A stretch of DNA of 64,000 nt from Cryptomeria japonica (taxonomy: Eukaryota; Streptophyta; Pinopsida; Cupressales; Cupressaceae), in NCBI RefSeq assembly GCF_030272615.1, contig NC_081412.1, positions 103,654,796 to 103,718,795 of the forward strand, in the 5' to 3' direction. Both the position numbers and the translations under genes were made by a program. Below the pieces are notes generated by a model that made no database searches, had not been told where the DNA came from, and worked only from the letters and a program-made list of their open reading frames with translations. This document shows positions 1 to 13,075 of this stretch, piece after piece (position 1 is the stretch's first letter; each line of letters opens with the position of its first letter).

Positions 1-1144
1 ATTTATTTCAACACTAGTTGTTTTGATGTTTATCGACTTCTGGTAGAGTGGTTTGATTATGTAATTTATCTGGAGACCTTCTCTGATTTGGTCAGGCTTG
101 TGGTATTGGCTTGGATTGGTTATTCATGTGTTCCTGATGTGTATCACATTCAGTTGGTTAAGGATTTGATGATCTCGACAATATCATTTGTTTTATTAAG
201 GGTTTTACTGACAACGCTTTGATGAAGATCTTTTGATGAATCCAATAAGTGGTGTTGGTCCGACTTCTAGAAGGTTATGAGGATGTTGATGGTTATCTTG
301 TTCTTGGTGTTTTATTTGGCTTATGGTGACCTATTTTAGGTTTGGTCTTATTCTGCTAGGTTATGGACTAGTTTGTGTAAAGTGTTGGTTGATGCTCTCG
401 ATGCATCACCGGTTGGATTTATTGTTTAGATTATGTTGTTTTGAAGTCTTAGGCCAACTTGGTTTATCATTGCTTTGTGTGATTATGTAAAAAATCTATT
501 GTATTATCTTTTGGGTGGCTGACCTAATTGTTTAGGTCCCGGGTTGGTATAAATATGATGTAAGATCTCTTTGTAGATCATGGGTTTATGGGATATAGGA
601 TTATCTGTGTGCGAATAATGTTGTAATCATATGCAGAGGTTTTGTTCGATCATAGGTGATAAAATTGGGTTTGTGAAATAGGTTTAAGACCTCTGCTATT
701 GAGATTAACCAAAATTGTACTCAGGTATAGGAGATGCTATTCTTAAAATTTACTCATCTTTCTGGATTGTAGTCCTAATTTCTTTGTAGTCAGTGAGGCT
801 CCTTTTGTGATGAGCAGTGTACTCTAGGTAGTGTGTCTTTTTGCATGTGCAGGCCCCTCTTATTGTAATCACATACTTGATCTAGAAGTATTATCTGACT
901 GTGGGTAGGCTTCCCACCATGGTTTTTCCCTTTACTGGTTTTTTCACGTATAAATCTTGGTGTTATGTGTTATGGATGGTTGGCTAATTATTCTAGAATT
1001 TATGTTTATGCTTAATTGTTACATAATCTATTCTGGTATTTGGTTTATACTTCTGATAGAAGGTTTTGTGAGCTTAAAGTTTTATAATTTGTTGACACCT
1101 AATTCACCCCCCCCCCTCTCAGTTGTCCATCGATTATCCTAACA
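1..1144 (+). mobile_element. C-family copia LTR, 5' end outside window
   Basis: This matches the 3' LTR at 54326-55584 along its length, including the stretch near 540 about a 'TAAATATGATGTAAGATCTC' motif, the GTGGG...CCCAC hairpin near 902-918 and the C-run just before the end. It ends in AACA at 1144, the canonical end of this family (TGTT...AACA). The next bases show no tRNA-iMet primer site, so it is either a 3' LTR or a solo LTR. By alignment with the other copy about 50 bp of its start lie before the window. The flank AAGTG at 1145-1149 should be repeated on the other side if the insertion is intact. Confidence 0.8.
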
Positions 1145-4030
1145 AAGTGACCTTTATAAAATACCAAAAAGGGGTGTGAGGCTCCACCTCGACTTAGTCT
1201 GACATTGCAGTGGTTTTTATATTGAGACTATTATAGATACTTTATTTTTATGCATTATGGATTTAGAACTTATATGATTTCATGATTTGAATAACATTGC
1301 TATATGTTGATGATTTATTTATATGCTTTATGATATAGAACACTACATGATTTTTGAATAGGATGAATTTGTGGTGATAAATGTCGTTATTGAATTTGTA
1401 GGACTTTACTAAGATAATAGAATTATGATGTATGTTTAAGTGTGGATCAAAATTATGAGAATTAGGATGAATTGCTTATGTGAAATTGCTTGGATATAAG
1501 ATGTATTAAATTGTTCAGATGTAAATTGTATGCAAGTGATGATGTGTATTATTATTCTTGTGATTTATATTATATGTGGTTATTTGAAAGTTACTAATGT
1601 GTAAATTGAGATGCGTAGGAAGTTATCCATGTGACCATGGAAATATTATGGAGAACCAAACCTAGACCTATGTATGTTCGTAAGCTAGGGTTTGTCTATT
1701 TGGAGAGACAACACCCCATTTGTGTTGTATTTTATTCGTAACAGTAAATGATGCATGTGTGTTAAGTGTTATTTAATTGATTTATGTAAAATCCACAAGA
1801 GACGATTTCATGTATTAATTTGTAAAAAAAATTTCTTTGTGTCACTTGACACATGTATGGATTTAAGTTTGAATTTTTAAATTTGTCTCTTGGTGGGAAA
1901 GTGTTTAACTATATATTTTTCAATTAATGTAATGTGATGTCATAAATGCCTTGGGTAAAGAATCTTTGGGATGGTCAACATAGGTTTGACCCGATATTAA
2001 ACTTCAGAGGGGTTAAAAAAGGGTTAAATGGACACCTAGGGGTAGTTTAATAAGGTTTCCTAAAGCCCATAAGGTATACCTAAGGGTTAGGGGTAATTTA
2101 AGGCAAGTTTCTACTCCCATGTGACCTTTTAGACACCCTAAAAATTGACTTTTCTAAGTTGTGCGAAAATTGAAATTAGAAGATTTGAACCTAGCTGTAA
2201 ACCTTCCTTTTCGAAGGAGAGTTCCCTTTCCCATTCTATCTTACCTTCCTCTTTAGTTTTTAGAAACTTGTGAGAACTCTCACAATGGGCTTCTTAAGCA
2301 AGAATTAGAAAATTTGTGGGTAATCACCCACTCTCCATTTTTTGAGACAAGAGAAATTTTGAAAAGAATAGTCTAGATTTGGAATAGAGAATTTTGGCTA
2401 AGGGTAGAAGGAGAAGAACCATGGAATTGGGCTGCTCATCCTCAACAAAACTAACCTAACTTTGGGCCGATTAAGGTTGGTTGTATTCTTCTTAAAATGG
2501 CTTCCTTATTGCATGTGTTTGAAAGTAATGTTGGTGTAAAAGATTTGCTTCCTTGCATGTTCTTTTGGAAATTTCATTTGGTATTTTGTGTTATATATGG
2601 TATGTGTTTTTGGGAGTCATTAAGACCTCTTACTCTTGGGAGAGAGGAGGATCTTGTGGGTGGTAGAAGTGACAGCCGTCGAGTGAGAGACTCTCGTTAT
2701 GAGAGCGATCACAAGGGATTTTGTGTGACCCTTGCTGCATGGCTTGTTTGTGCAATGGGGGTCATAAGGAGGGAAATAAGGCATGAATGCCTTGGGGGGG
2801 CATAAGGAATAAGGGGTTGTTATTCTTGATATTTTTGGTGTGCCATGAGGTGGCTACATGTTTTTTTCATACTTGCAGTACTCCTCAGGGTATTTGGTCC
2901 ACTACCACCCTTAAAAAGGTCATCACCAAGGTGTGGTGTAGTGTAGCCAGGATGGGAGTATGTTTGAATTTGTGTGCATTCTGTCCCTTTGTGTTTGCAT
3001 GTTTGTTTCTTATCTAGGGCTTGGTTCTCTGAGCTCAGGGGTGCCTACCAGTTAGCCTAGGCTGGGAGGTGAGCACTCCATGGTCATATCCTTGATCTTA
3101 TTTGCAAGTTGTTGAAAGAAAGGGATTAGGACAAGTGGAAGTTTGATGGAGTTATTTGTTGCAGAATCCATTTGGAAATATGTAATATTATGATCTAAAT
3201 TGTCCTCATTTGAGTGACCTATTTGTATAATGTCTATAGTGTCTTTTAAAGTAATTCTTAGAAATGTAATAGTTTAGTTGCTATATCGCAAAAGCATAAA
3301 TGAATAAATCTGGATTCAGTTTTCTAAAGTGTTGTTTTCTGAATTTTAATGATTGTTGTGTATATTAAAAATGTGGGAAACCAACTAAATTTATTGATTG
3401 TATGCATGTTGCTTTGAATGAGAATATTGCAGTTTATTCTTCCCAATTGCATGATCTAAGTTTATGGATTCTAGATAATTATAGTTGCAGAAAAAAAAAT
3501 TTCATAATTAATTGCAGAAATAAAATCTAAAGTATTTTTTTAACTATTTCTATAGTTTTAATTTACTAAATTCTAGATTTATTAAGTTGCTATTAAATTT
3601 ATTGTTTTATGGAATTTACTTAGTTGCAGAAATAGAAATCTAGAGTAAATAGATAATTGATTTAAATAGTTTCATAGTCCTATAATTGCTATTTTAAGTT
3701 CAATAAATTCTATTAATTACTTTTGTGTAGAAAGTAAATCTGAAGTTAAATAGGCTATCTATTTAAAAAAAAAAAAACAATATTTATATAGTGCGGTATA
3801 AATTTATTTAAATCTGCCATTATTTAATTGCAAGAAATAAACCTATAGTTATATGCTTTTTTTTTTCTATCTTAGATTTTAGCAAAATCATATTCATGCC
3901 TAAAATAATAAACAGTGATAAAAATCTGAGTATTTAAATTAATCTAAGGGTTTCAAAAAAAAAAATTATATCTAAAATCTATATTTGCAAAGTAAATTGG
4001 CCAAAACATTATGCATTTTATACATGAAAA

Positions 4031-4059
4031 TATATATACATATATATACATATATATAC

Positions 4060-4091
<32 letters not shown>

Positions 4092-4092
4092 T
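4031..4092. repeat. TATATATACA / TA microsatellite
   Basis: Four perfect copies of the decamer TATATATACA (4031-4070) pass into about eleven TA units. It is a simple sequence repeat next to the GC-rich palindromes. Confidence 0.97.
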
Positions 4093-4135
4093 AAAAATAA
4101 ATAAATAAAATTGGAATGCCTTATCGGGAGGGTTC

Positions 4136-4171
4136 GGCTCGGGCCGAGCCCACTGTGCACTGCACAGTGGG
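4136..4171. other. Two abutting GC-rich perfect palindromes
   Basis: 4136-4150 is GGCTCGG-G-CCGAGCC, with 7-bp arms and 1-nt centre. 4149-4171 has 11-bp arms CCCACTGTGCA and TGCACAGTGGG around one C. They share two bases. They lie in a short GC-rich, CpG-containing patch (about 4108-4255) inside very AT-rich DNA. No gene or known terminal repeat explains them. Confidence 0.85.
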
Positions 4172-5201
4172 GGCTACGGCGACGCCAACCCCCTTCCATC
4201 GCCATCCTCCCTGTAACCTACTCAACCCGGCCGCGCCCATGTCCGCCCTGCACAAAATAAGGTTAAAAAAAAAAACATGAAACCCTAGCTCGGTTAGAGC
4301 TAGGGTAAAAGGAAATAAGCAAGCTTAAGGAGTATTTAGAAAATGAGTTAAAGAGGTATTTTTATAATATAATATAAATTTATGGTTTACATGGAAATTT
4401 TTATAAAGATGTGGAGATTAATATTTAAATTATTTATGTATATATAAATACCTATAGAGTTTGGAAGTATATGAAAATAAGGCAAATTTAGATTAACTAT
4501 TTTATTGTGTGGTTATAAATATATATAGGTTGAATGGTTTTAAGTTAAATTGTTAAGAAGTTAATATTTAAGTTAAATTAAATAGATTGAAATGGTTTAA
4601 ATTAAATCATTACGAAGTTACTTTTTGTTTTAATTTAAATAGACTGAGGAGTTTTAAATCAAATTAATTATTTTTAGATTAACTATTTAAGAAGTCTTGA
4701 ATTAAATAGATAGGGAAATTAACTTCTTGTAAAATAAATTGACTTTGGGGAGATATTTATTCTCATTGGTAAATGTTCTTATGAAATTAAATTGCCCTAG
4801 GCTCGATTAATTTAAAACACATTTTAATGGTTGAACTATAGATTTTGAACATTATAATTTGAGTGATAGGTCTAAGTCTAAATTAATTCGCTCCTTAGAG
4901 CAAATCTTGATTTTTAGGAGATTAATAATATCTCCGCCAAATAATGTTAGAGAATTCTCATTAGGTTAATTTAGTGACTAAAAATTGTTGAGACAATAAC
5001 AATTTCCCTAGAGCATTAATAGTCCGCTTCTGGTTTTAAATTATTTGTTTACTTAATGGAGTTAGTAGGTTGAGTAAACTCTAAACATAGTTAAGACCAA
5101 AACTTGTTAGTGTGTTTCATGTTAGCGAACTTATTGTTTATTAGTTGTTATTTAAAAAAAAAAAAATTATCCCATTCTTGCCCTAAATTTTGGGCATGAC
5201 A

Positions 5202-5424
5202 AGGGGTTGATAAATAAGTGGTTGTGTAAAGTGAAAAATTATCATATTTTAATTTGCTCCTCTAGATAATAAAAGGAAAATGGATGACTATTGCTCTATG
5301 AATGTAACTCGCATTGGATTAACCACGCTAAATTTGTGTGTTATTGTGGATTGTTATTTTTGCCTCTTTTATTTTATATTATATTTATAATTTTTTATTG
5401 ATTTGGTCTACCTAGATCTTAACA
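5202..5424 (+). mobile_element. Copia LTR 3' part (element P)
   Basis: This sequence ends in AACA at 5424 and is followed directly by a tRNA-iMet-like primer site and a copia gag start. That order is a 5' LTR boundary. The LTR start is not clear to me, so the left coordinate is only a working limit. Confidence 0.5.
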
Positions 5425-5426
5425 AC

Positions 5427-5438
5427 TTGTATCAGAGT
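5427..5438 (+). other. Primer binding site, tRNA-iMet type (element P)
   Basis: TTGTATCAGAGT differs slightly from the canonical plant copia site TGGTATCAGAGC and sits 2 nt after the LTR end. Confidence 0.6.
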
Positions 5439-5505
5439 CATATATTTTATTAATTTGATAAAAAAAATTAGATTCAAGTGGAAGGAGTTACGAAGGAGGC
5501 AATTT

Positions 5506-5577
5506 TAAGATTGAAAAGTTTAACAACCAAAACTATCGGTTATGGAAGATAGAAATGGAAGACTTTATATAAATGGG
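5506..5577 (+). pseudogene. Copia Gag N-terminal fragment (element P)
   Basis: One frame reads an 'NYRLWKIEMEDFI' motif followed by a stop. This is the N-terminal motif of plant Ty1/copia Gag proteins (F-x-G-x-N-Y-x-x-W-K). Nothing after the stop is recognisable as gag or pol, so only the extreme 5' end of the element survives. It belongs with the LTR end and primer site just upstream. Confidence 0.65.
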
Positions 5578-6529
5578 ATAATTTCTTACTTTTAGGTGGA
5601 AAAACTATAGACTACATTTATTGCGATTTTTTACAAAGAGGTTTTCATATCAGAATTTTGGTAACCATTATTTTTCAATTCCCTTAATTATTATGCTTCT
5701 TCTTTCTCTTCTTTTAGCTTCATTTCATAGGTTTGTGGGCTTATAGGTCTAAGTTTTTAAAACAATGTGTAATAGCCATGTGTCAGAATTTCACACATTC
5801 ACCCTAGCTCAAGAAAATATCATCCCCAATGCATTGTATCAAATCACCACATGAAGCTGCACACACCCTAATAATAAATTAAGAGTTACATCCTTTTTCC
5901 CCTTGAGGTAAGCCCATAAGATCCATGTGCCATGAGTGCACATAAGGAAAGGATAAGAAATATGATTTTTGTTTTTTTATGTGCCTTAATCTCGTAAGAG
6001 CAACATGTTAGATGGGTGAAAGCCAAAGGTGTTTTAAGATTATAAGGACTCAAAAGGTGAACCATTGCTTTGTTTTGAGAATGAAATTGCTATAGAAGAA
6101 AACATATGATGTCATGTATGATTTTTTCACAATTATGGGTACCATATGAATCTTCAAGTCACTCATCAGGTATTTTTAATAGATGTTGTGGAGCAAGACA
6201 GATGAAACTGCCATGTGCAAAGAGAAGATATTTCATAGTACTGTGGTTGCAACAACTATCATGATGATGATTTGTAGGTGGGAAGTATTAGAGAATATTT
6301 TTTGTTCAACCATCTCTTCTGGATGAGGATATTTCCTATTTGAGTAGCTTTTCACTTGTTTTTAGGGGTTCATCACTTTTTTGCAAAAGAATTTGGAAAA
6401 GAGAATTTTCATCATCAATTTGTAATATTTTGACCTTAGCATGTTATGTTATTAAAGTAATAGAGATAACATGCATTATATTGTTCTATATCTACCTCTT
6501 TTGTGTGTTTATCTCTATTCATCTACTTA
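5578..6529. other. No recognisable feature
   Basis: AT-rich sequence without a supportable gene. An open frame at 6340-6546 (68 codons) runs into solo LTR F and has no known motif. This is the left host sequence of the F insertion. Confidence 0.5.
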
Positions 6530-7883
6530 AATTTTGTTGGCAATAACAGTGAAGGAAATTGAGGGGGGGGTGAATCGATTTTCACTAGATTAAACAAATT
6601 AAGCACAACTTTAAATCAAATCAGTTGCAGTAAGAGGAAAGTCAACAACAATAACAAAAACACACATAACACCACAATTTTGATGTGGAAAGATCAGTTA
6701 AGGGAAAAACCATAGTGGGATCCTACCCACAATAAGATAATACTTTGCACTAGTATGTGTAAATATTACAATGCAGAATGCACATGCATTCAGACACACT
6801 TCCTAGAGCTCACTACTCAACATATGATAACCCAGAAGGCTACAACCCTTAGGGAAGATTCACTACCTTACAATAACATTCAGACAACAATATGGTTTAC
6901 ATGAACTGAAACAATAGTATCTCCAAATACCTGATGATAGTTCCAGTTAAGCACATTTGTCTCCTCTACAACACTCTATCCTCAACACTTCACACTAAAA
7001 GATGAATTCATGTATTCACACATACACCACTCTCTGATAATGTAGACACAACCTATATCAACCACCAATCTACAAATTACACGAATATAACACCCATTTA
7101 TACAAATCATCAACCTTGACTATAAGGTCGGCTCAGCCCTCAAGACCTAATTTTACAAAATTACATAAGGATACATAAATCAACCACCTGACCAATACAA
7201 TGTCATGATGACATATCATGGACCCAAATAAAATCCTCGAATATGCAAAACCACCATAATTTTCTCCAAGATCATCCACAACATGCTACACCACTTAAAA
7301 TATTGCATAACACAAAAAAAATCACTTCACCCATAAGATCCTCAATAATGCGTACACTGATCAATTTGGACTAGAAAAACAAATAGGACACAATTAGGAA
7401 ACACCAACAAGAATGTTAGAACTATCTGCAATAACTTCAACAACACCACTTAATCAAATCTTCATCGATCAACACACTAATATTCAAGAACACTTCAATA
7501 ACAGCAACTGGGACTAGAAAGATAACTTGCAGAGTACCAAATAATGAACCATTTGAATTGTAGATACACATGAACATCCCAAACACTCTCCCAAATCTGC
7601 AACTTAAGATGTAATCATTCCAGAGCACAATGGATCAAATACCAGAACACTGCAACATTGAACCCTAAAAAAACAATCCTCATAGTAGAATTCACAACTT
7701 AACTAAATCACCACATAGAATCATGAAACCAACACTGAAACAAGTATCTCTAGTTGATTCAGTGTATCAATCAAATAAAACAACCATATCAACTCTCTAC
7801 AATCACCGAAACACCAAAACACAAGAATATGTTGACATCAATGACAACAATATATCCTAGTAGCAAAAATATCCAACAAATTT
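6530..7883 (-). mobile_element. Solo LTR F, Sirevirus-like, with 5-bp TSD
   Basis: The LTR is 6535-7878 (1344 bp), TGTTGG...CCAACA read on the plus strand. It is flanked by AATTT on both sides (6530-6534 and 7879-7883), a perfect 5-bp target duplication. Its orientation is minus: the G-run followed by TGAATC near 6562-6574 is the reversed C-tract that lies near the LTR 3' end in the other families. It has the GTGGG...CCCAC hairpin and the reversed 'CCTAGAGCTCACTACTCA' block near 6803. There is no internal region, so it arose by LTR-LTR recombination. Confidence 0.88.
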
Positions 7884-8500
7884 AATGCTCTATGTCTACC
7901 CATGAGTGGTTACAATTGTGTATTATTCTTATCCAGTGATGTAGGAGCATTCAGGGTGTAACAGATATCTTGCATCACCCAAAAATATTGTTTAATTTTT
8001 AATGAATGTTATTTTCAGTAGGGTTACTATTTTTGGTAGGGTTACTATTTTTAGTAGTATGCATTTGGGAAAATATAATGACTGGAGAAATAATCATTTC
8101 AATAACATGTATCATTTGGGAGATATTAATGTTTTAATGTTCAAAAAACCCATAAAAAATATTCAACTTCAATTTTAAACCTCTAAATGATCTAATGACA
8201 TCGATGAAAGTCTGATTGATTCTTTAGTTAATAAACATGAGGCTCAATCAAGTTCTCGGATCATAAGATATGGGCTCTGGAAGTTGTGCTTCTTTAGGAG
8301 GAAGAATAGAAGTTCTCAAAATACTTCAGTGAAAGCCCAAACCCATTTTGTTCATATTCTCTGCATATTCCAATATAGAAAAAAGATATAAAAGTAGTTG
8401 TCCTAAAAAAGGACAAGCTACACTTTTTAGAACATTATAAGGGGTTAAACTTCCCAATATAAAGAAGATAAATAGGGTTATAGAGGACAGTTATGTTGAC
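7884..8500. other. No gene; short direct repeat
   Basis: Host-like sequence between F and G. A short imperfect tandem repeat of a 'TAGGGTTACTATTTTTGG' unit lies at about 8016-8060. No open frame has recognisable content. Confidence 0.5.
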
Positions 8501-9718
8501 TGTTCTAATGTAGAGGACAACTAAGAAAGTGGTGGGGGGTGAATCAAATGTACAAACGATTCTAAAACCTTTTCCTTAAATCAAATCCATAACAACTTAA
8601 CTTTATCACATAATCCAAAGATATATGCATGAAAAGAGGAACACATCATACACAATGAAACACCAAATTTTACGTGGAAAACCCTATTAAGGGAAAAACC
8701 ACGAAGAATGAAATTTTCAATATATGAACACCTATTAGGGTGACACCAATTAAGGTGATTTTTACAAAGAAAGGCTCACTACAAAAGGGGTCATTGGCCG
8801 AAAGAAAGAATGGCTCACTACCAAGATGAAGAAGAATAAAAGGGAAAGAATCCACCACTAATAGACCTTTGCAACTATAAGATTTCTAGATACCTTCGTC
8901 TCACTACTTCTATTAGTTAACACATGAAATTCCACATAGCTCAACACTTTTCATGAACTCAAACAACACTCACACAAACAATCAGGGAGATAGATCCTCT
9001 TTTATACACCTTAATCACATACCACATTTAATACCACTACAACTAGTTCATCTTCATTATATAATCCTCACATATGCAAAATCTTCCAAGGTTGGTTAAT
9101 CATCTTAACCAAACACAATTCAAATTAGGTAGGTAATAAACATTCCTATGGTATAAAAGAATGTAAAGTGGACCACAACACATCTTAACAAAGATAAAAA
9201 ATAAACATCATCCACATTATACAATGATCCATAATCATCGAAGAAATAATGTGAAGTGTAAACACCCGAGGTTGGCCAAACCTATAGTAAACACCATCTA
9301 ACTTGAAACCATGATTCCAAAGCCAAAGAACGCATGCCAACTAAATATAATGAAGCTAGCAACACTATCAACTTAATTCCAAAAAATGCAACATCAGAAA
9401 CCATAAAGTGGAGAAATGCATAACATACGTTTTGCATAGACATACTATCAAACATTGTTACATACTAGTGAATGCAACTTCCTTAGCACAACAATGTAGA
9501 GCACCAAATCCTAAATCTAGTATCTCTAAACACTTCTTAACAACACATCCAAGCTACATGAATAGATGTACAATATAGAAGATATGTGGAGCAAATATCT
9601 CAACACAACTGCATAAGAAACTCAATATCAACTATACCAACCAGTCAATAATGACAACCAAAGAATGTTGACATCAATGACAACACATTAATAGTTCATT
9701 CTGAGCAAACTTGAAACA
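8501..9718 (-). mobile_element. 3' LTR of copia element G
   Basis: A minus-strand LTR: the G-run plus TGAATC lies near 8533-8545 and the end AACA at 9718 is followed by a polypurine tract in antisense. The plus-strand start is uncertain; TGTT occurs at 8494 and 8501. The LTR hairpin seen in other families is not recognisable here, so G is the most diverged of the Sirevirus-like LTRs. The 5' LTR is not in the window. Confidence 0.72.
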
Positions 9719-9735
9719 ATCTCCCCCTTTGTCAT
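9719..9735 (-). other. Polypurine tract of element G
   Basis: ATCTCCCCCTTTGTCATTG read on the plus strand is the reverse of the AAAGGGGGAGAT tract that primes plus-strand synthesis. A second copy of the C-run lies near 9812, giving the multiple-tract arrangement typical of Sireviruses. Confidence 0.75.
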
Positions 9736-10038
9736 TGATGGAAACACATCAATGACAACAAGAATATCAACAACTAATACCAAATTTTTAATATTGTCCA
9801 AATTTACACTATTCTCCCCCTTTGCTAATTACTTGTTACTCATATTTTCTACTCTTTCCATTCTCTCCTAAATTCTCATTCTCTCTCCTTTTTTGATCAA
9901 GGACAATTGTCCAAGAACAAAAATTGTTAGCTCTCATTCCTCAAAAACTTACAACTGCACTTAGCTCCACCTAAGAGGAAACCCCAATCATTAGTATAGA
10001 ATAATAATGTTCATGAAGTTCTCTAAACTAATGCACCT

Positions 10039-11340
10039 CTATATGCATCTAGCTGAAAAAATGAGGGGCAATAACCCCCAATTTCTCATGAAGATAAAAG
10101 TATCCTTAGAGAGCCCTTTATTAAATATATCAGCAATATATTCTTTTGTAGGTACATAATCAAGTTTCACCTCATTCTCCAAAACTTTCTCCCTCAAGAA
10201 GTGATACCAGATTGAAATGTGTTTCATTCTTGAATGTAGTGCCATATTCTTAGAAATATTTATTACACTGGTATTGTCACAAAAGATAGAAATTGTTTCA
10301 TTAAACAATATTCCAATATCTTTCAAAGTTTTTTTCATCCATAATACTTGTGTACAATAAGTTCCATCATCAATATATTTAGCTTAAGTAGTAGACATAG
10401 ATATTGAATCATATTTCTTACTTGACCAAGCAACCAACTAAGGTCTAAGGAAAAATGCACCCCCACTTGTACTTTTTCCTATCATCCACACAACTAGCCT
10501 AATCTACATTGGTATAAGAAATAAGAGTTAAATTAGATCTTCTTGGATACAACAGACCACAATCTTATATTCCTTTTAAGTATACAAATTTTTTTTTCAT
10601 AGAAACAACATGTGTCTCTATGGGATCTTGCTGGAATCTAGCTACAAGACAAACAACATGCATGGTATCCGATCTAGTAGCAGTTAGGTATAGTAATCCT
10701 CTAATCATTTATTTGTATTTTCTTTGATTAGTCTTTGAAGATTCATCATCTTTTCTCAACTTACAACCAATAGACATAAAAGGACATACAAGTTTAGCAT
10801 TTTATATTCTGAACTTCTTCAACATTTCTTTAACACACTTGGATTGTGAAATAAAGATACCATCATCCTTCTGATTAACTTGTAAACCAAGAAATAAATT
10901 CATTTCCCCAATCTTAGACTTTTCAAATTGTTTTTGTATCTCATCAGAAAACTTCTTTCACATACCATCATTTCCTCTAAATATTATATCATCCACATAA
11001 ACAACTACAATCAATATATCATTTTCCTCAACCTTAAAATAGAGTTTAGTGTCAGTTTTAGCTTTTTGCTATTCTTGCTTCAACAAATACCAGTCAAGCC
11101 TTGCATACCAAGCTTTGGGAGCTTCCTTCAATCTATACAATGCCTTTTTTAGTTTGCAGACCATATCCGAAGTGTCTGATAGCTTGACTCCTTCTAGTTT
11201 CTCTATGCACACTTCCTCTTTTAGTTCTCCATTCAGGAACACAAACTTCACATCCATTTGATAGACCTTGAAATCCTTGTGTACCACAAAATCCAAAAAC
11301 ATTTTGATAGCTTCCATTCTTCCCATGAGATAATAAGTTT
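10039..11340 (-). pseudogene. Copia reverse transcriptase-RNase H relic (element G)
   Basis: The minus strand reads, in order, an RT N-terminal part (11326-11069, with YQMDVK and AFLNGEL-like motifs and KALYRLKEAPKAWY), the catalytic YVDD box near 11000 (intact as Y-V-D-D), the RT connection, then RNase H (10338-10039) with an FCDNTS motif and the C-terminal ADIF-K motif. Several frames are needed and stops are frequent, so no active enzyme is made. Normal copia pol would be one frame. It follows integrase remnants upstream on the same strand and ends before the polypurine tract at 9735. Confidence 0.85.
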
Positions 11341-12960
11341 CCTCAAAATATAATTTCTTCTACTTGAGAATAGCCTTTACATACAATTCTTGCCTTATTC
11401 CTTACTATGTGTCCATCTTCATCCAGTTTGTTCCAAAATACCTATTTAGTTCCTATCACATTCTTGTCAATTGGTCTTGGGACAAGTTCTCAAGTTTGAT
11501 TCTTCTCAATTTGTTCCAGTTATTCTTTCATATCTTTCATCTAATTTTGATCACCGCAAGCTTCCTTTGTTGTCTTAGGCTCTATCTCTAAAATTAAGCA
11601 TAAGTTCGCCTATTCTTCAGTAGCTTTACAGCTTGTGATAACACCTATTTTTTTGTCTCCAATAATCTATTTCTTTGAATTATTCTTCTACACATGCTTC
11701 AGTCTTAGGAACATTTCCAAAGAAATTTTCGAAGCATATTCCTTATCAATCTACACTTCTATTTGTTTATCCTTTTCTTCTTCTAGTTTACCTGTAGACT
11801 CATCTAGTTCATATCCCATCTCTATAACTATATTATTTGAAATGCCTTCATCAACTTACACATTTCTACTTTCAACAATTCTTCTTAGTCTTTGTTATAA
11901 CATCTATAAGATTTTCTTTTAGTAGAATGGCCAAGGAATATACCTTCATTAGCTCTTGAGTCAAACTTTCCCAAATTTTCTTTGTCTCTTTTGATATAAT
12001 ATTTACTTCCAAATACTCTAAAAATTTTCACAGACAAAGTCCTTCCATACCATAGTCCATAAGATGTCTTCCCATAATTTCTTCTATCCTACACTCTATT
12101 AAGTTTGTATACCATAGTATGTATTGCACTTTTCCAATAAATTTCCGATAGAATTGCTTCATTCATCATTGTTTTGGTAGCCTCTTTCAATTTTTCTATT
12201 CATCCTTTCAACTACACCATTCTACTATGGCATTCTAGGAGCAGACAAATATCTTCTTATCTCATTATTCTCACAAAAATTTGTTGAACTCATTAGAAGT
12301 AAATTACCCACCTCTATTAGACCTCAAATATTTAATTCTTCTATCTATCTCATTTTCAACCATAGCCTTGAATTTCTTGAACTTTTCTAGGGCTTTAGAT
12401 TTTTCTTTGGAGTAACACAAGTTATTCTAGAGTAATCATTAATTAAGAGCATGGAATACATGTCACGTAATTGACTTCTTGTTTTGGTTGGACCACAAAT
12501 ATCAATGTGCACCAATTCCAATACTCTGGTAGAATATTGTTCCTTAACTTTAAAAGTTCTCTTTGTTTGTTTTCAAACTTGACATTATTTGCAGTTATCA
12601 TCCACAAGATAAATATTTTCATCAATCCTCTTTCCTACTGCAATCATAGTTCTGAACCTTTTTTTAAACTCACACCCATCATTTTGAAAAATAATATTAT
12701 TTCCATTTCCACAAATTTGACCAACACTCGAAATATTATGATTTAATATTTAACATAGAAAACATTGTCAATATTTATGGTTGCCATCAAAACCTATAGA
12801 ACCAATTCCAGCTATCCTAGTTAACTAAACATCTCCAAATGTAACAACACCTCCATCAAATTTTTCATGTTTTCAAAAATATCTTGTCACCAATCATATG
12901 ATTTGAACATCCATTTTGAATAATCCATTCATCTTTATCTCTTCTATCAATACCTCCAAT
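11341..12960 (-). pseudogene. Copia integrase relic (element G)
   Basis: Broken minus-strand frames carry integrase motifs: VHIDICGP near 12495 (first catalytic Asp kept), INDYSR near 12440, then the SD-x-GG box at 12304-12321, where the catalytic Asp codon reads AAT (Asn) and the next Glu position is a TAA stop, and NGVVER near 12225 (catalytic Glu kept). The enzyme is dead by at least the second Asp and the stop. The region lies between gag remnants (13076-13667) and RT, the expected copia order gag-PR-INT-RT-RH. Confidence 0.75.
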
Positions 12961-13075
12961 TTTAGTAGCATCCTTCTAAGACTTTTCCTTCACAATTTTG
13001 CTAGGGTTAGTGTAAAAAAGATTCTTCCTTTGCTGCCAAGAACAAATATTCATTGTCTTCTTCAAAATTAAATTC

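Larger units (their letters stand above)
1145..5200. other. Non-coding AT-rich region, probably old LTR-element debris
   Basis: I see no coding sequence that holds up. Short open frames at 2497-2805 and 3972-4205 have no recognisable domain, and the second runs through a microsatellite. The stretch ends in a 'GGGCATGACA' motif (5192-5201) of the kind that can end a Ty3-type LTR, but I found no matching start. Several A-runs occur (3768, 4266, 5155). Confidence 0.45.

Noticed and set aside
2497-2805. 102-codon plus-strand open frame
   Set aside because: No recognisable motif, no homolog in the window, composition like flanking DNA; probably chance.
3972-4205. Minus-strand 77-codon open frame
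   Set aside because: It runs through the TA microsatellite (repeated Tyr/Ile) and the palindromes; no start context or domain.
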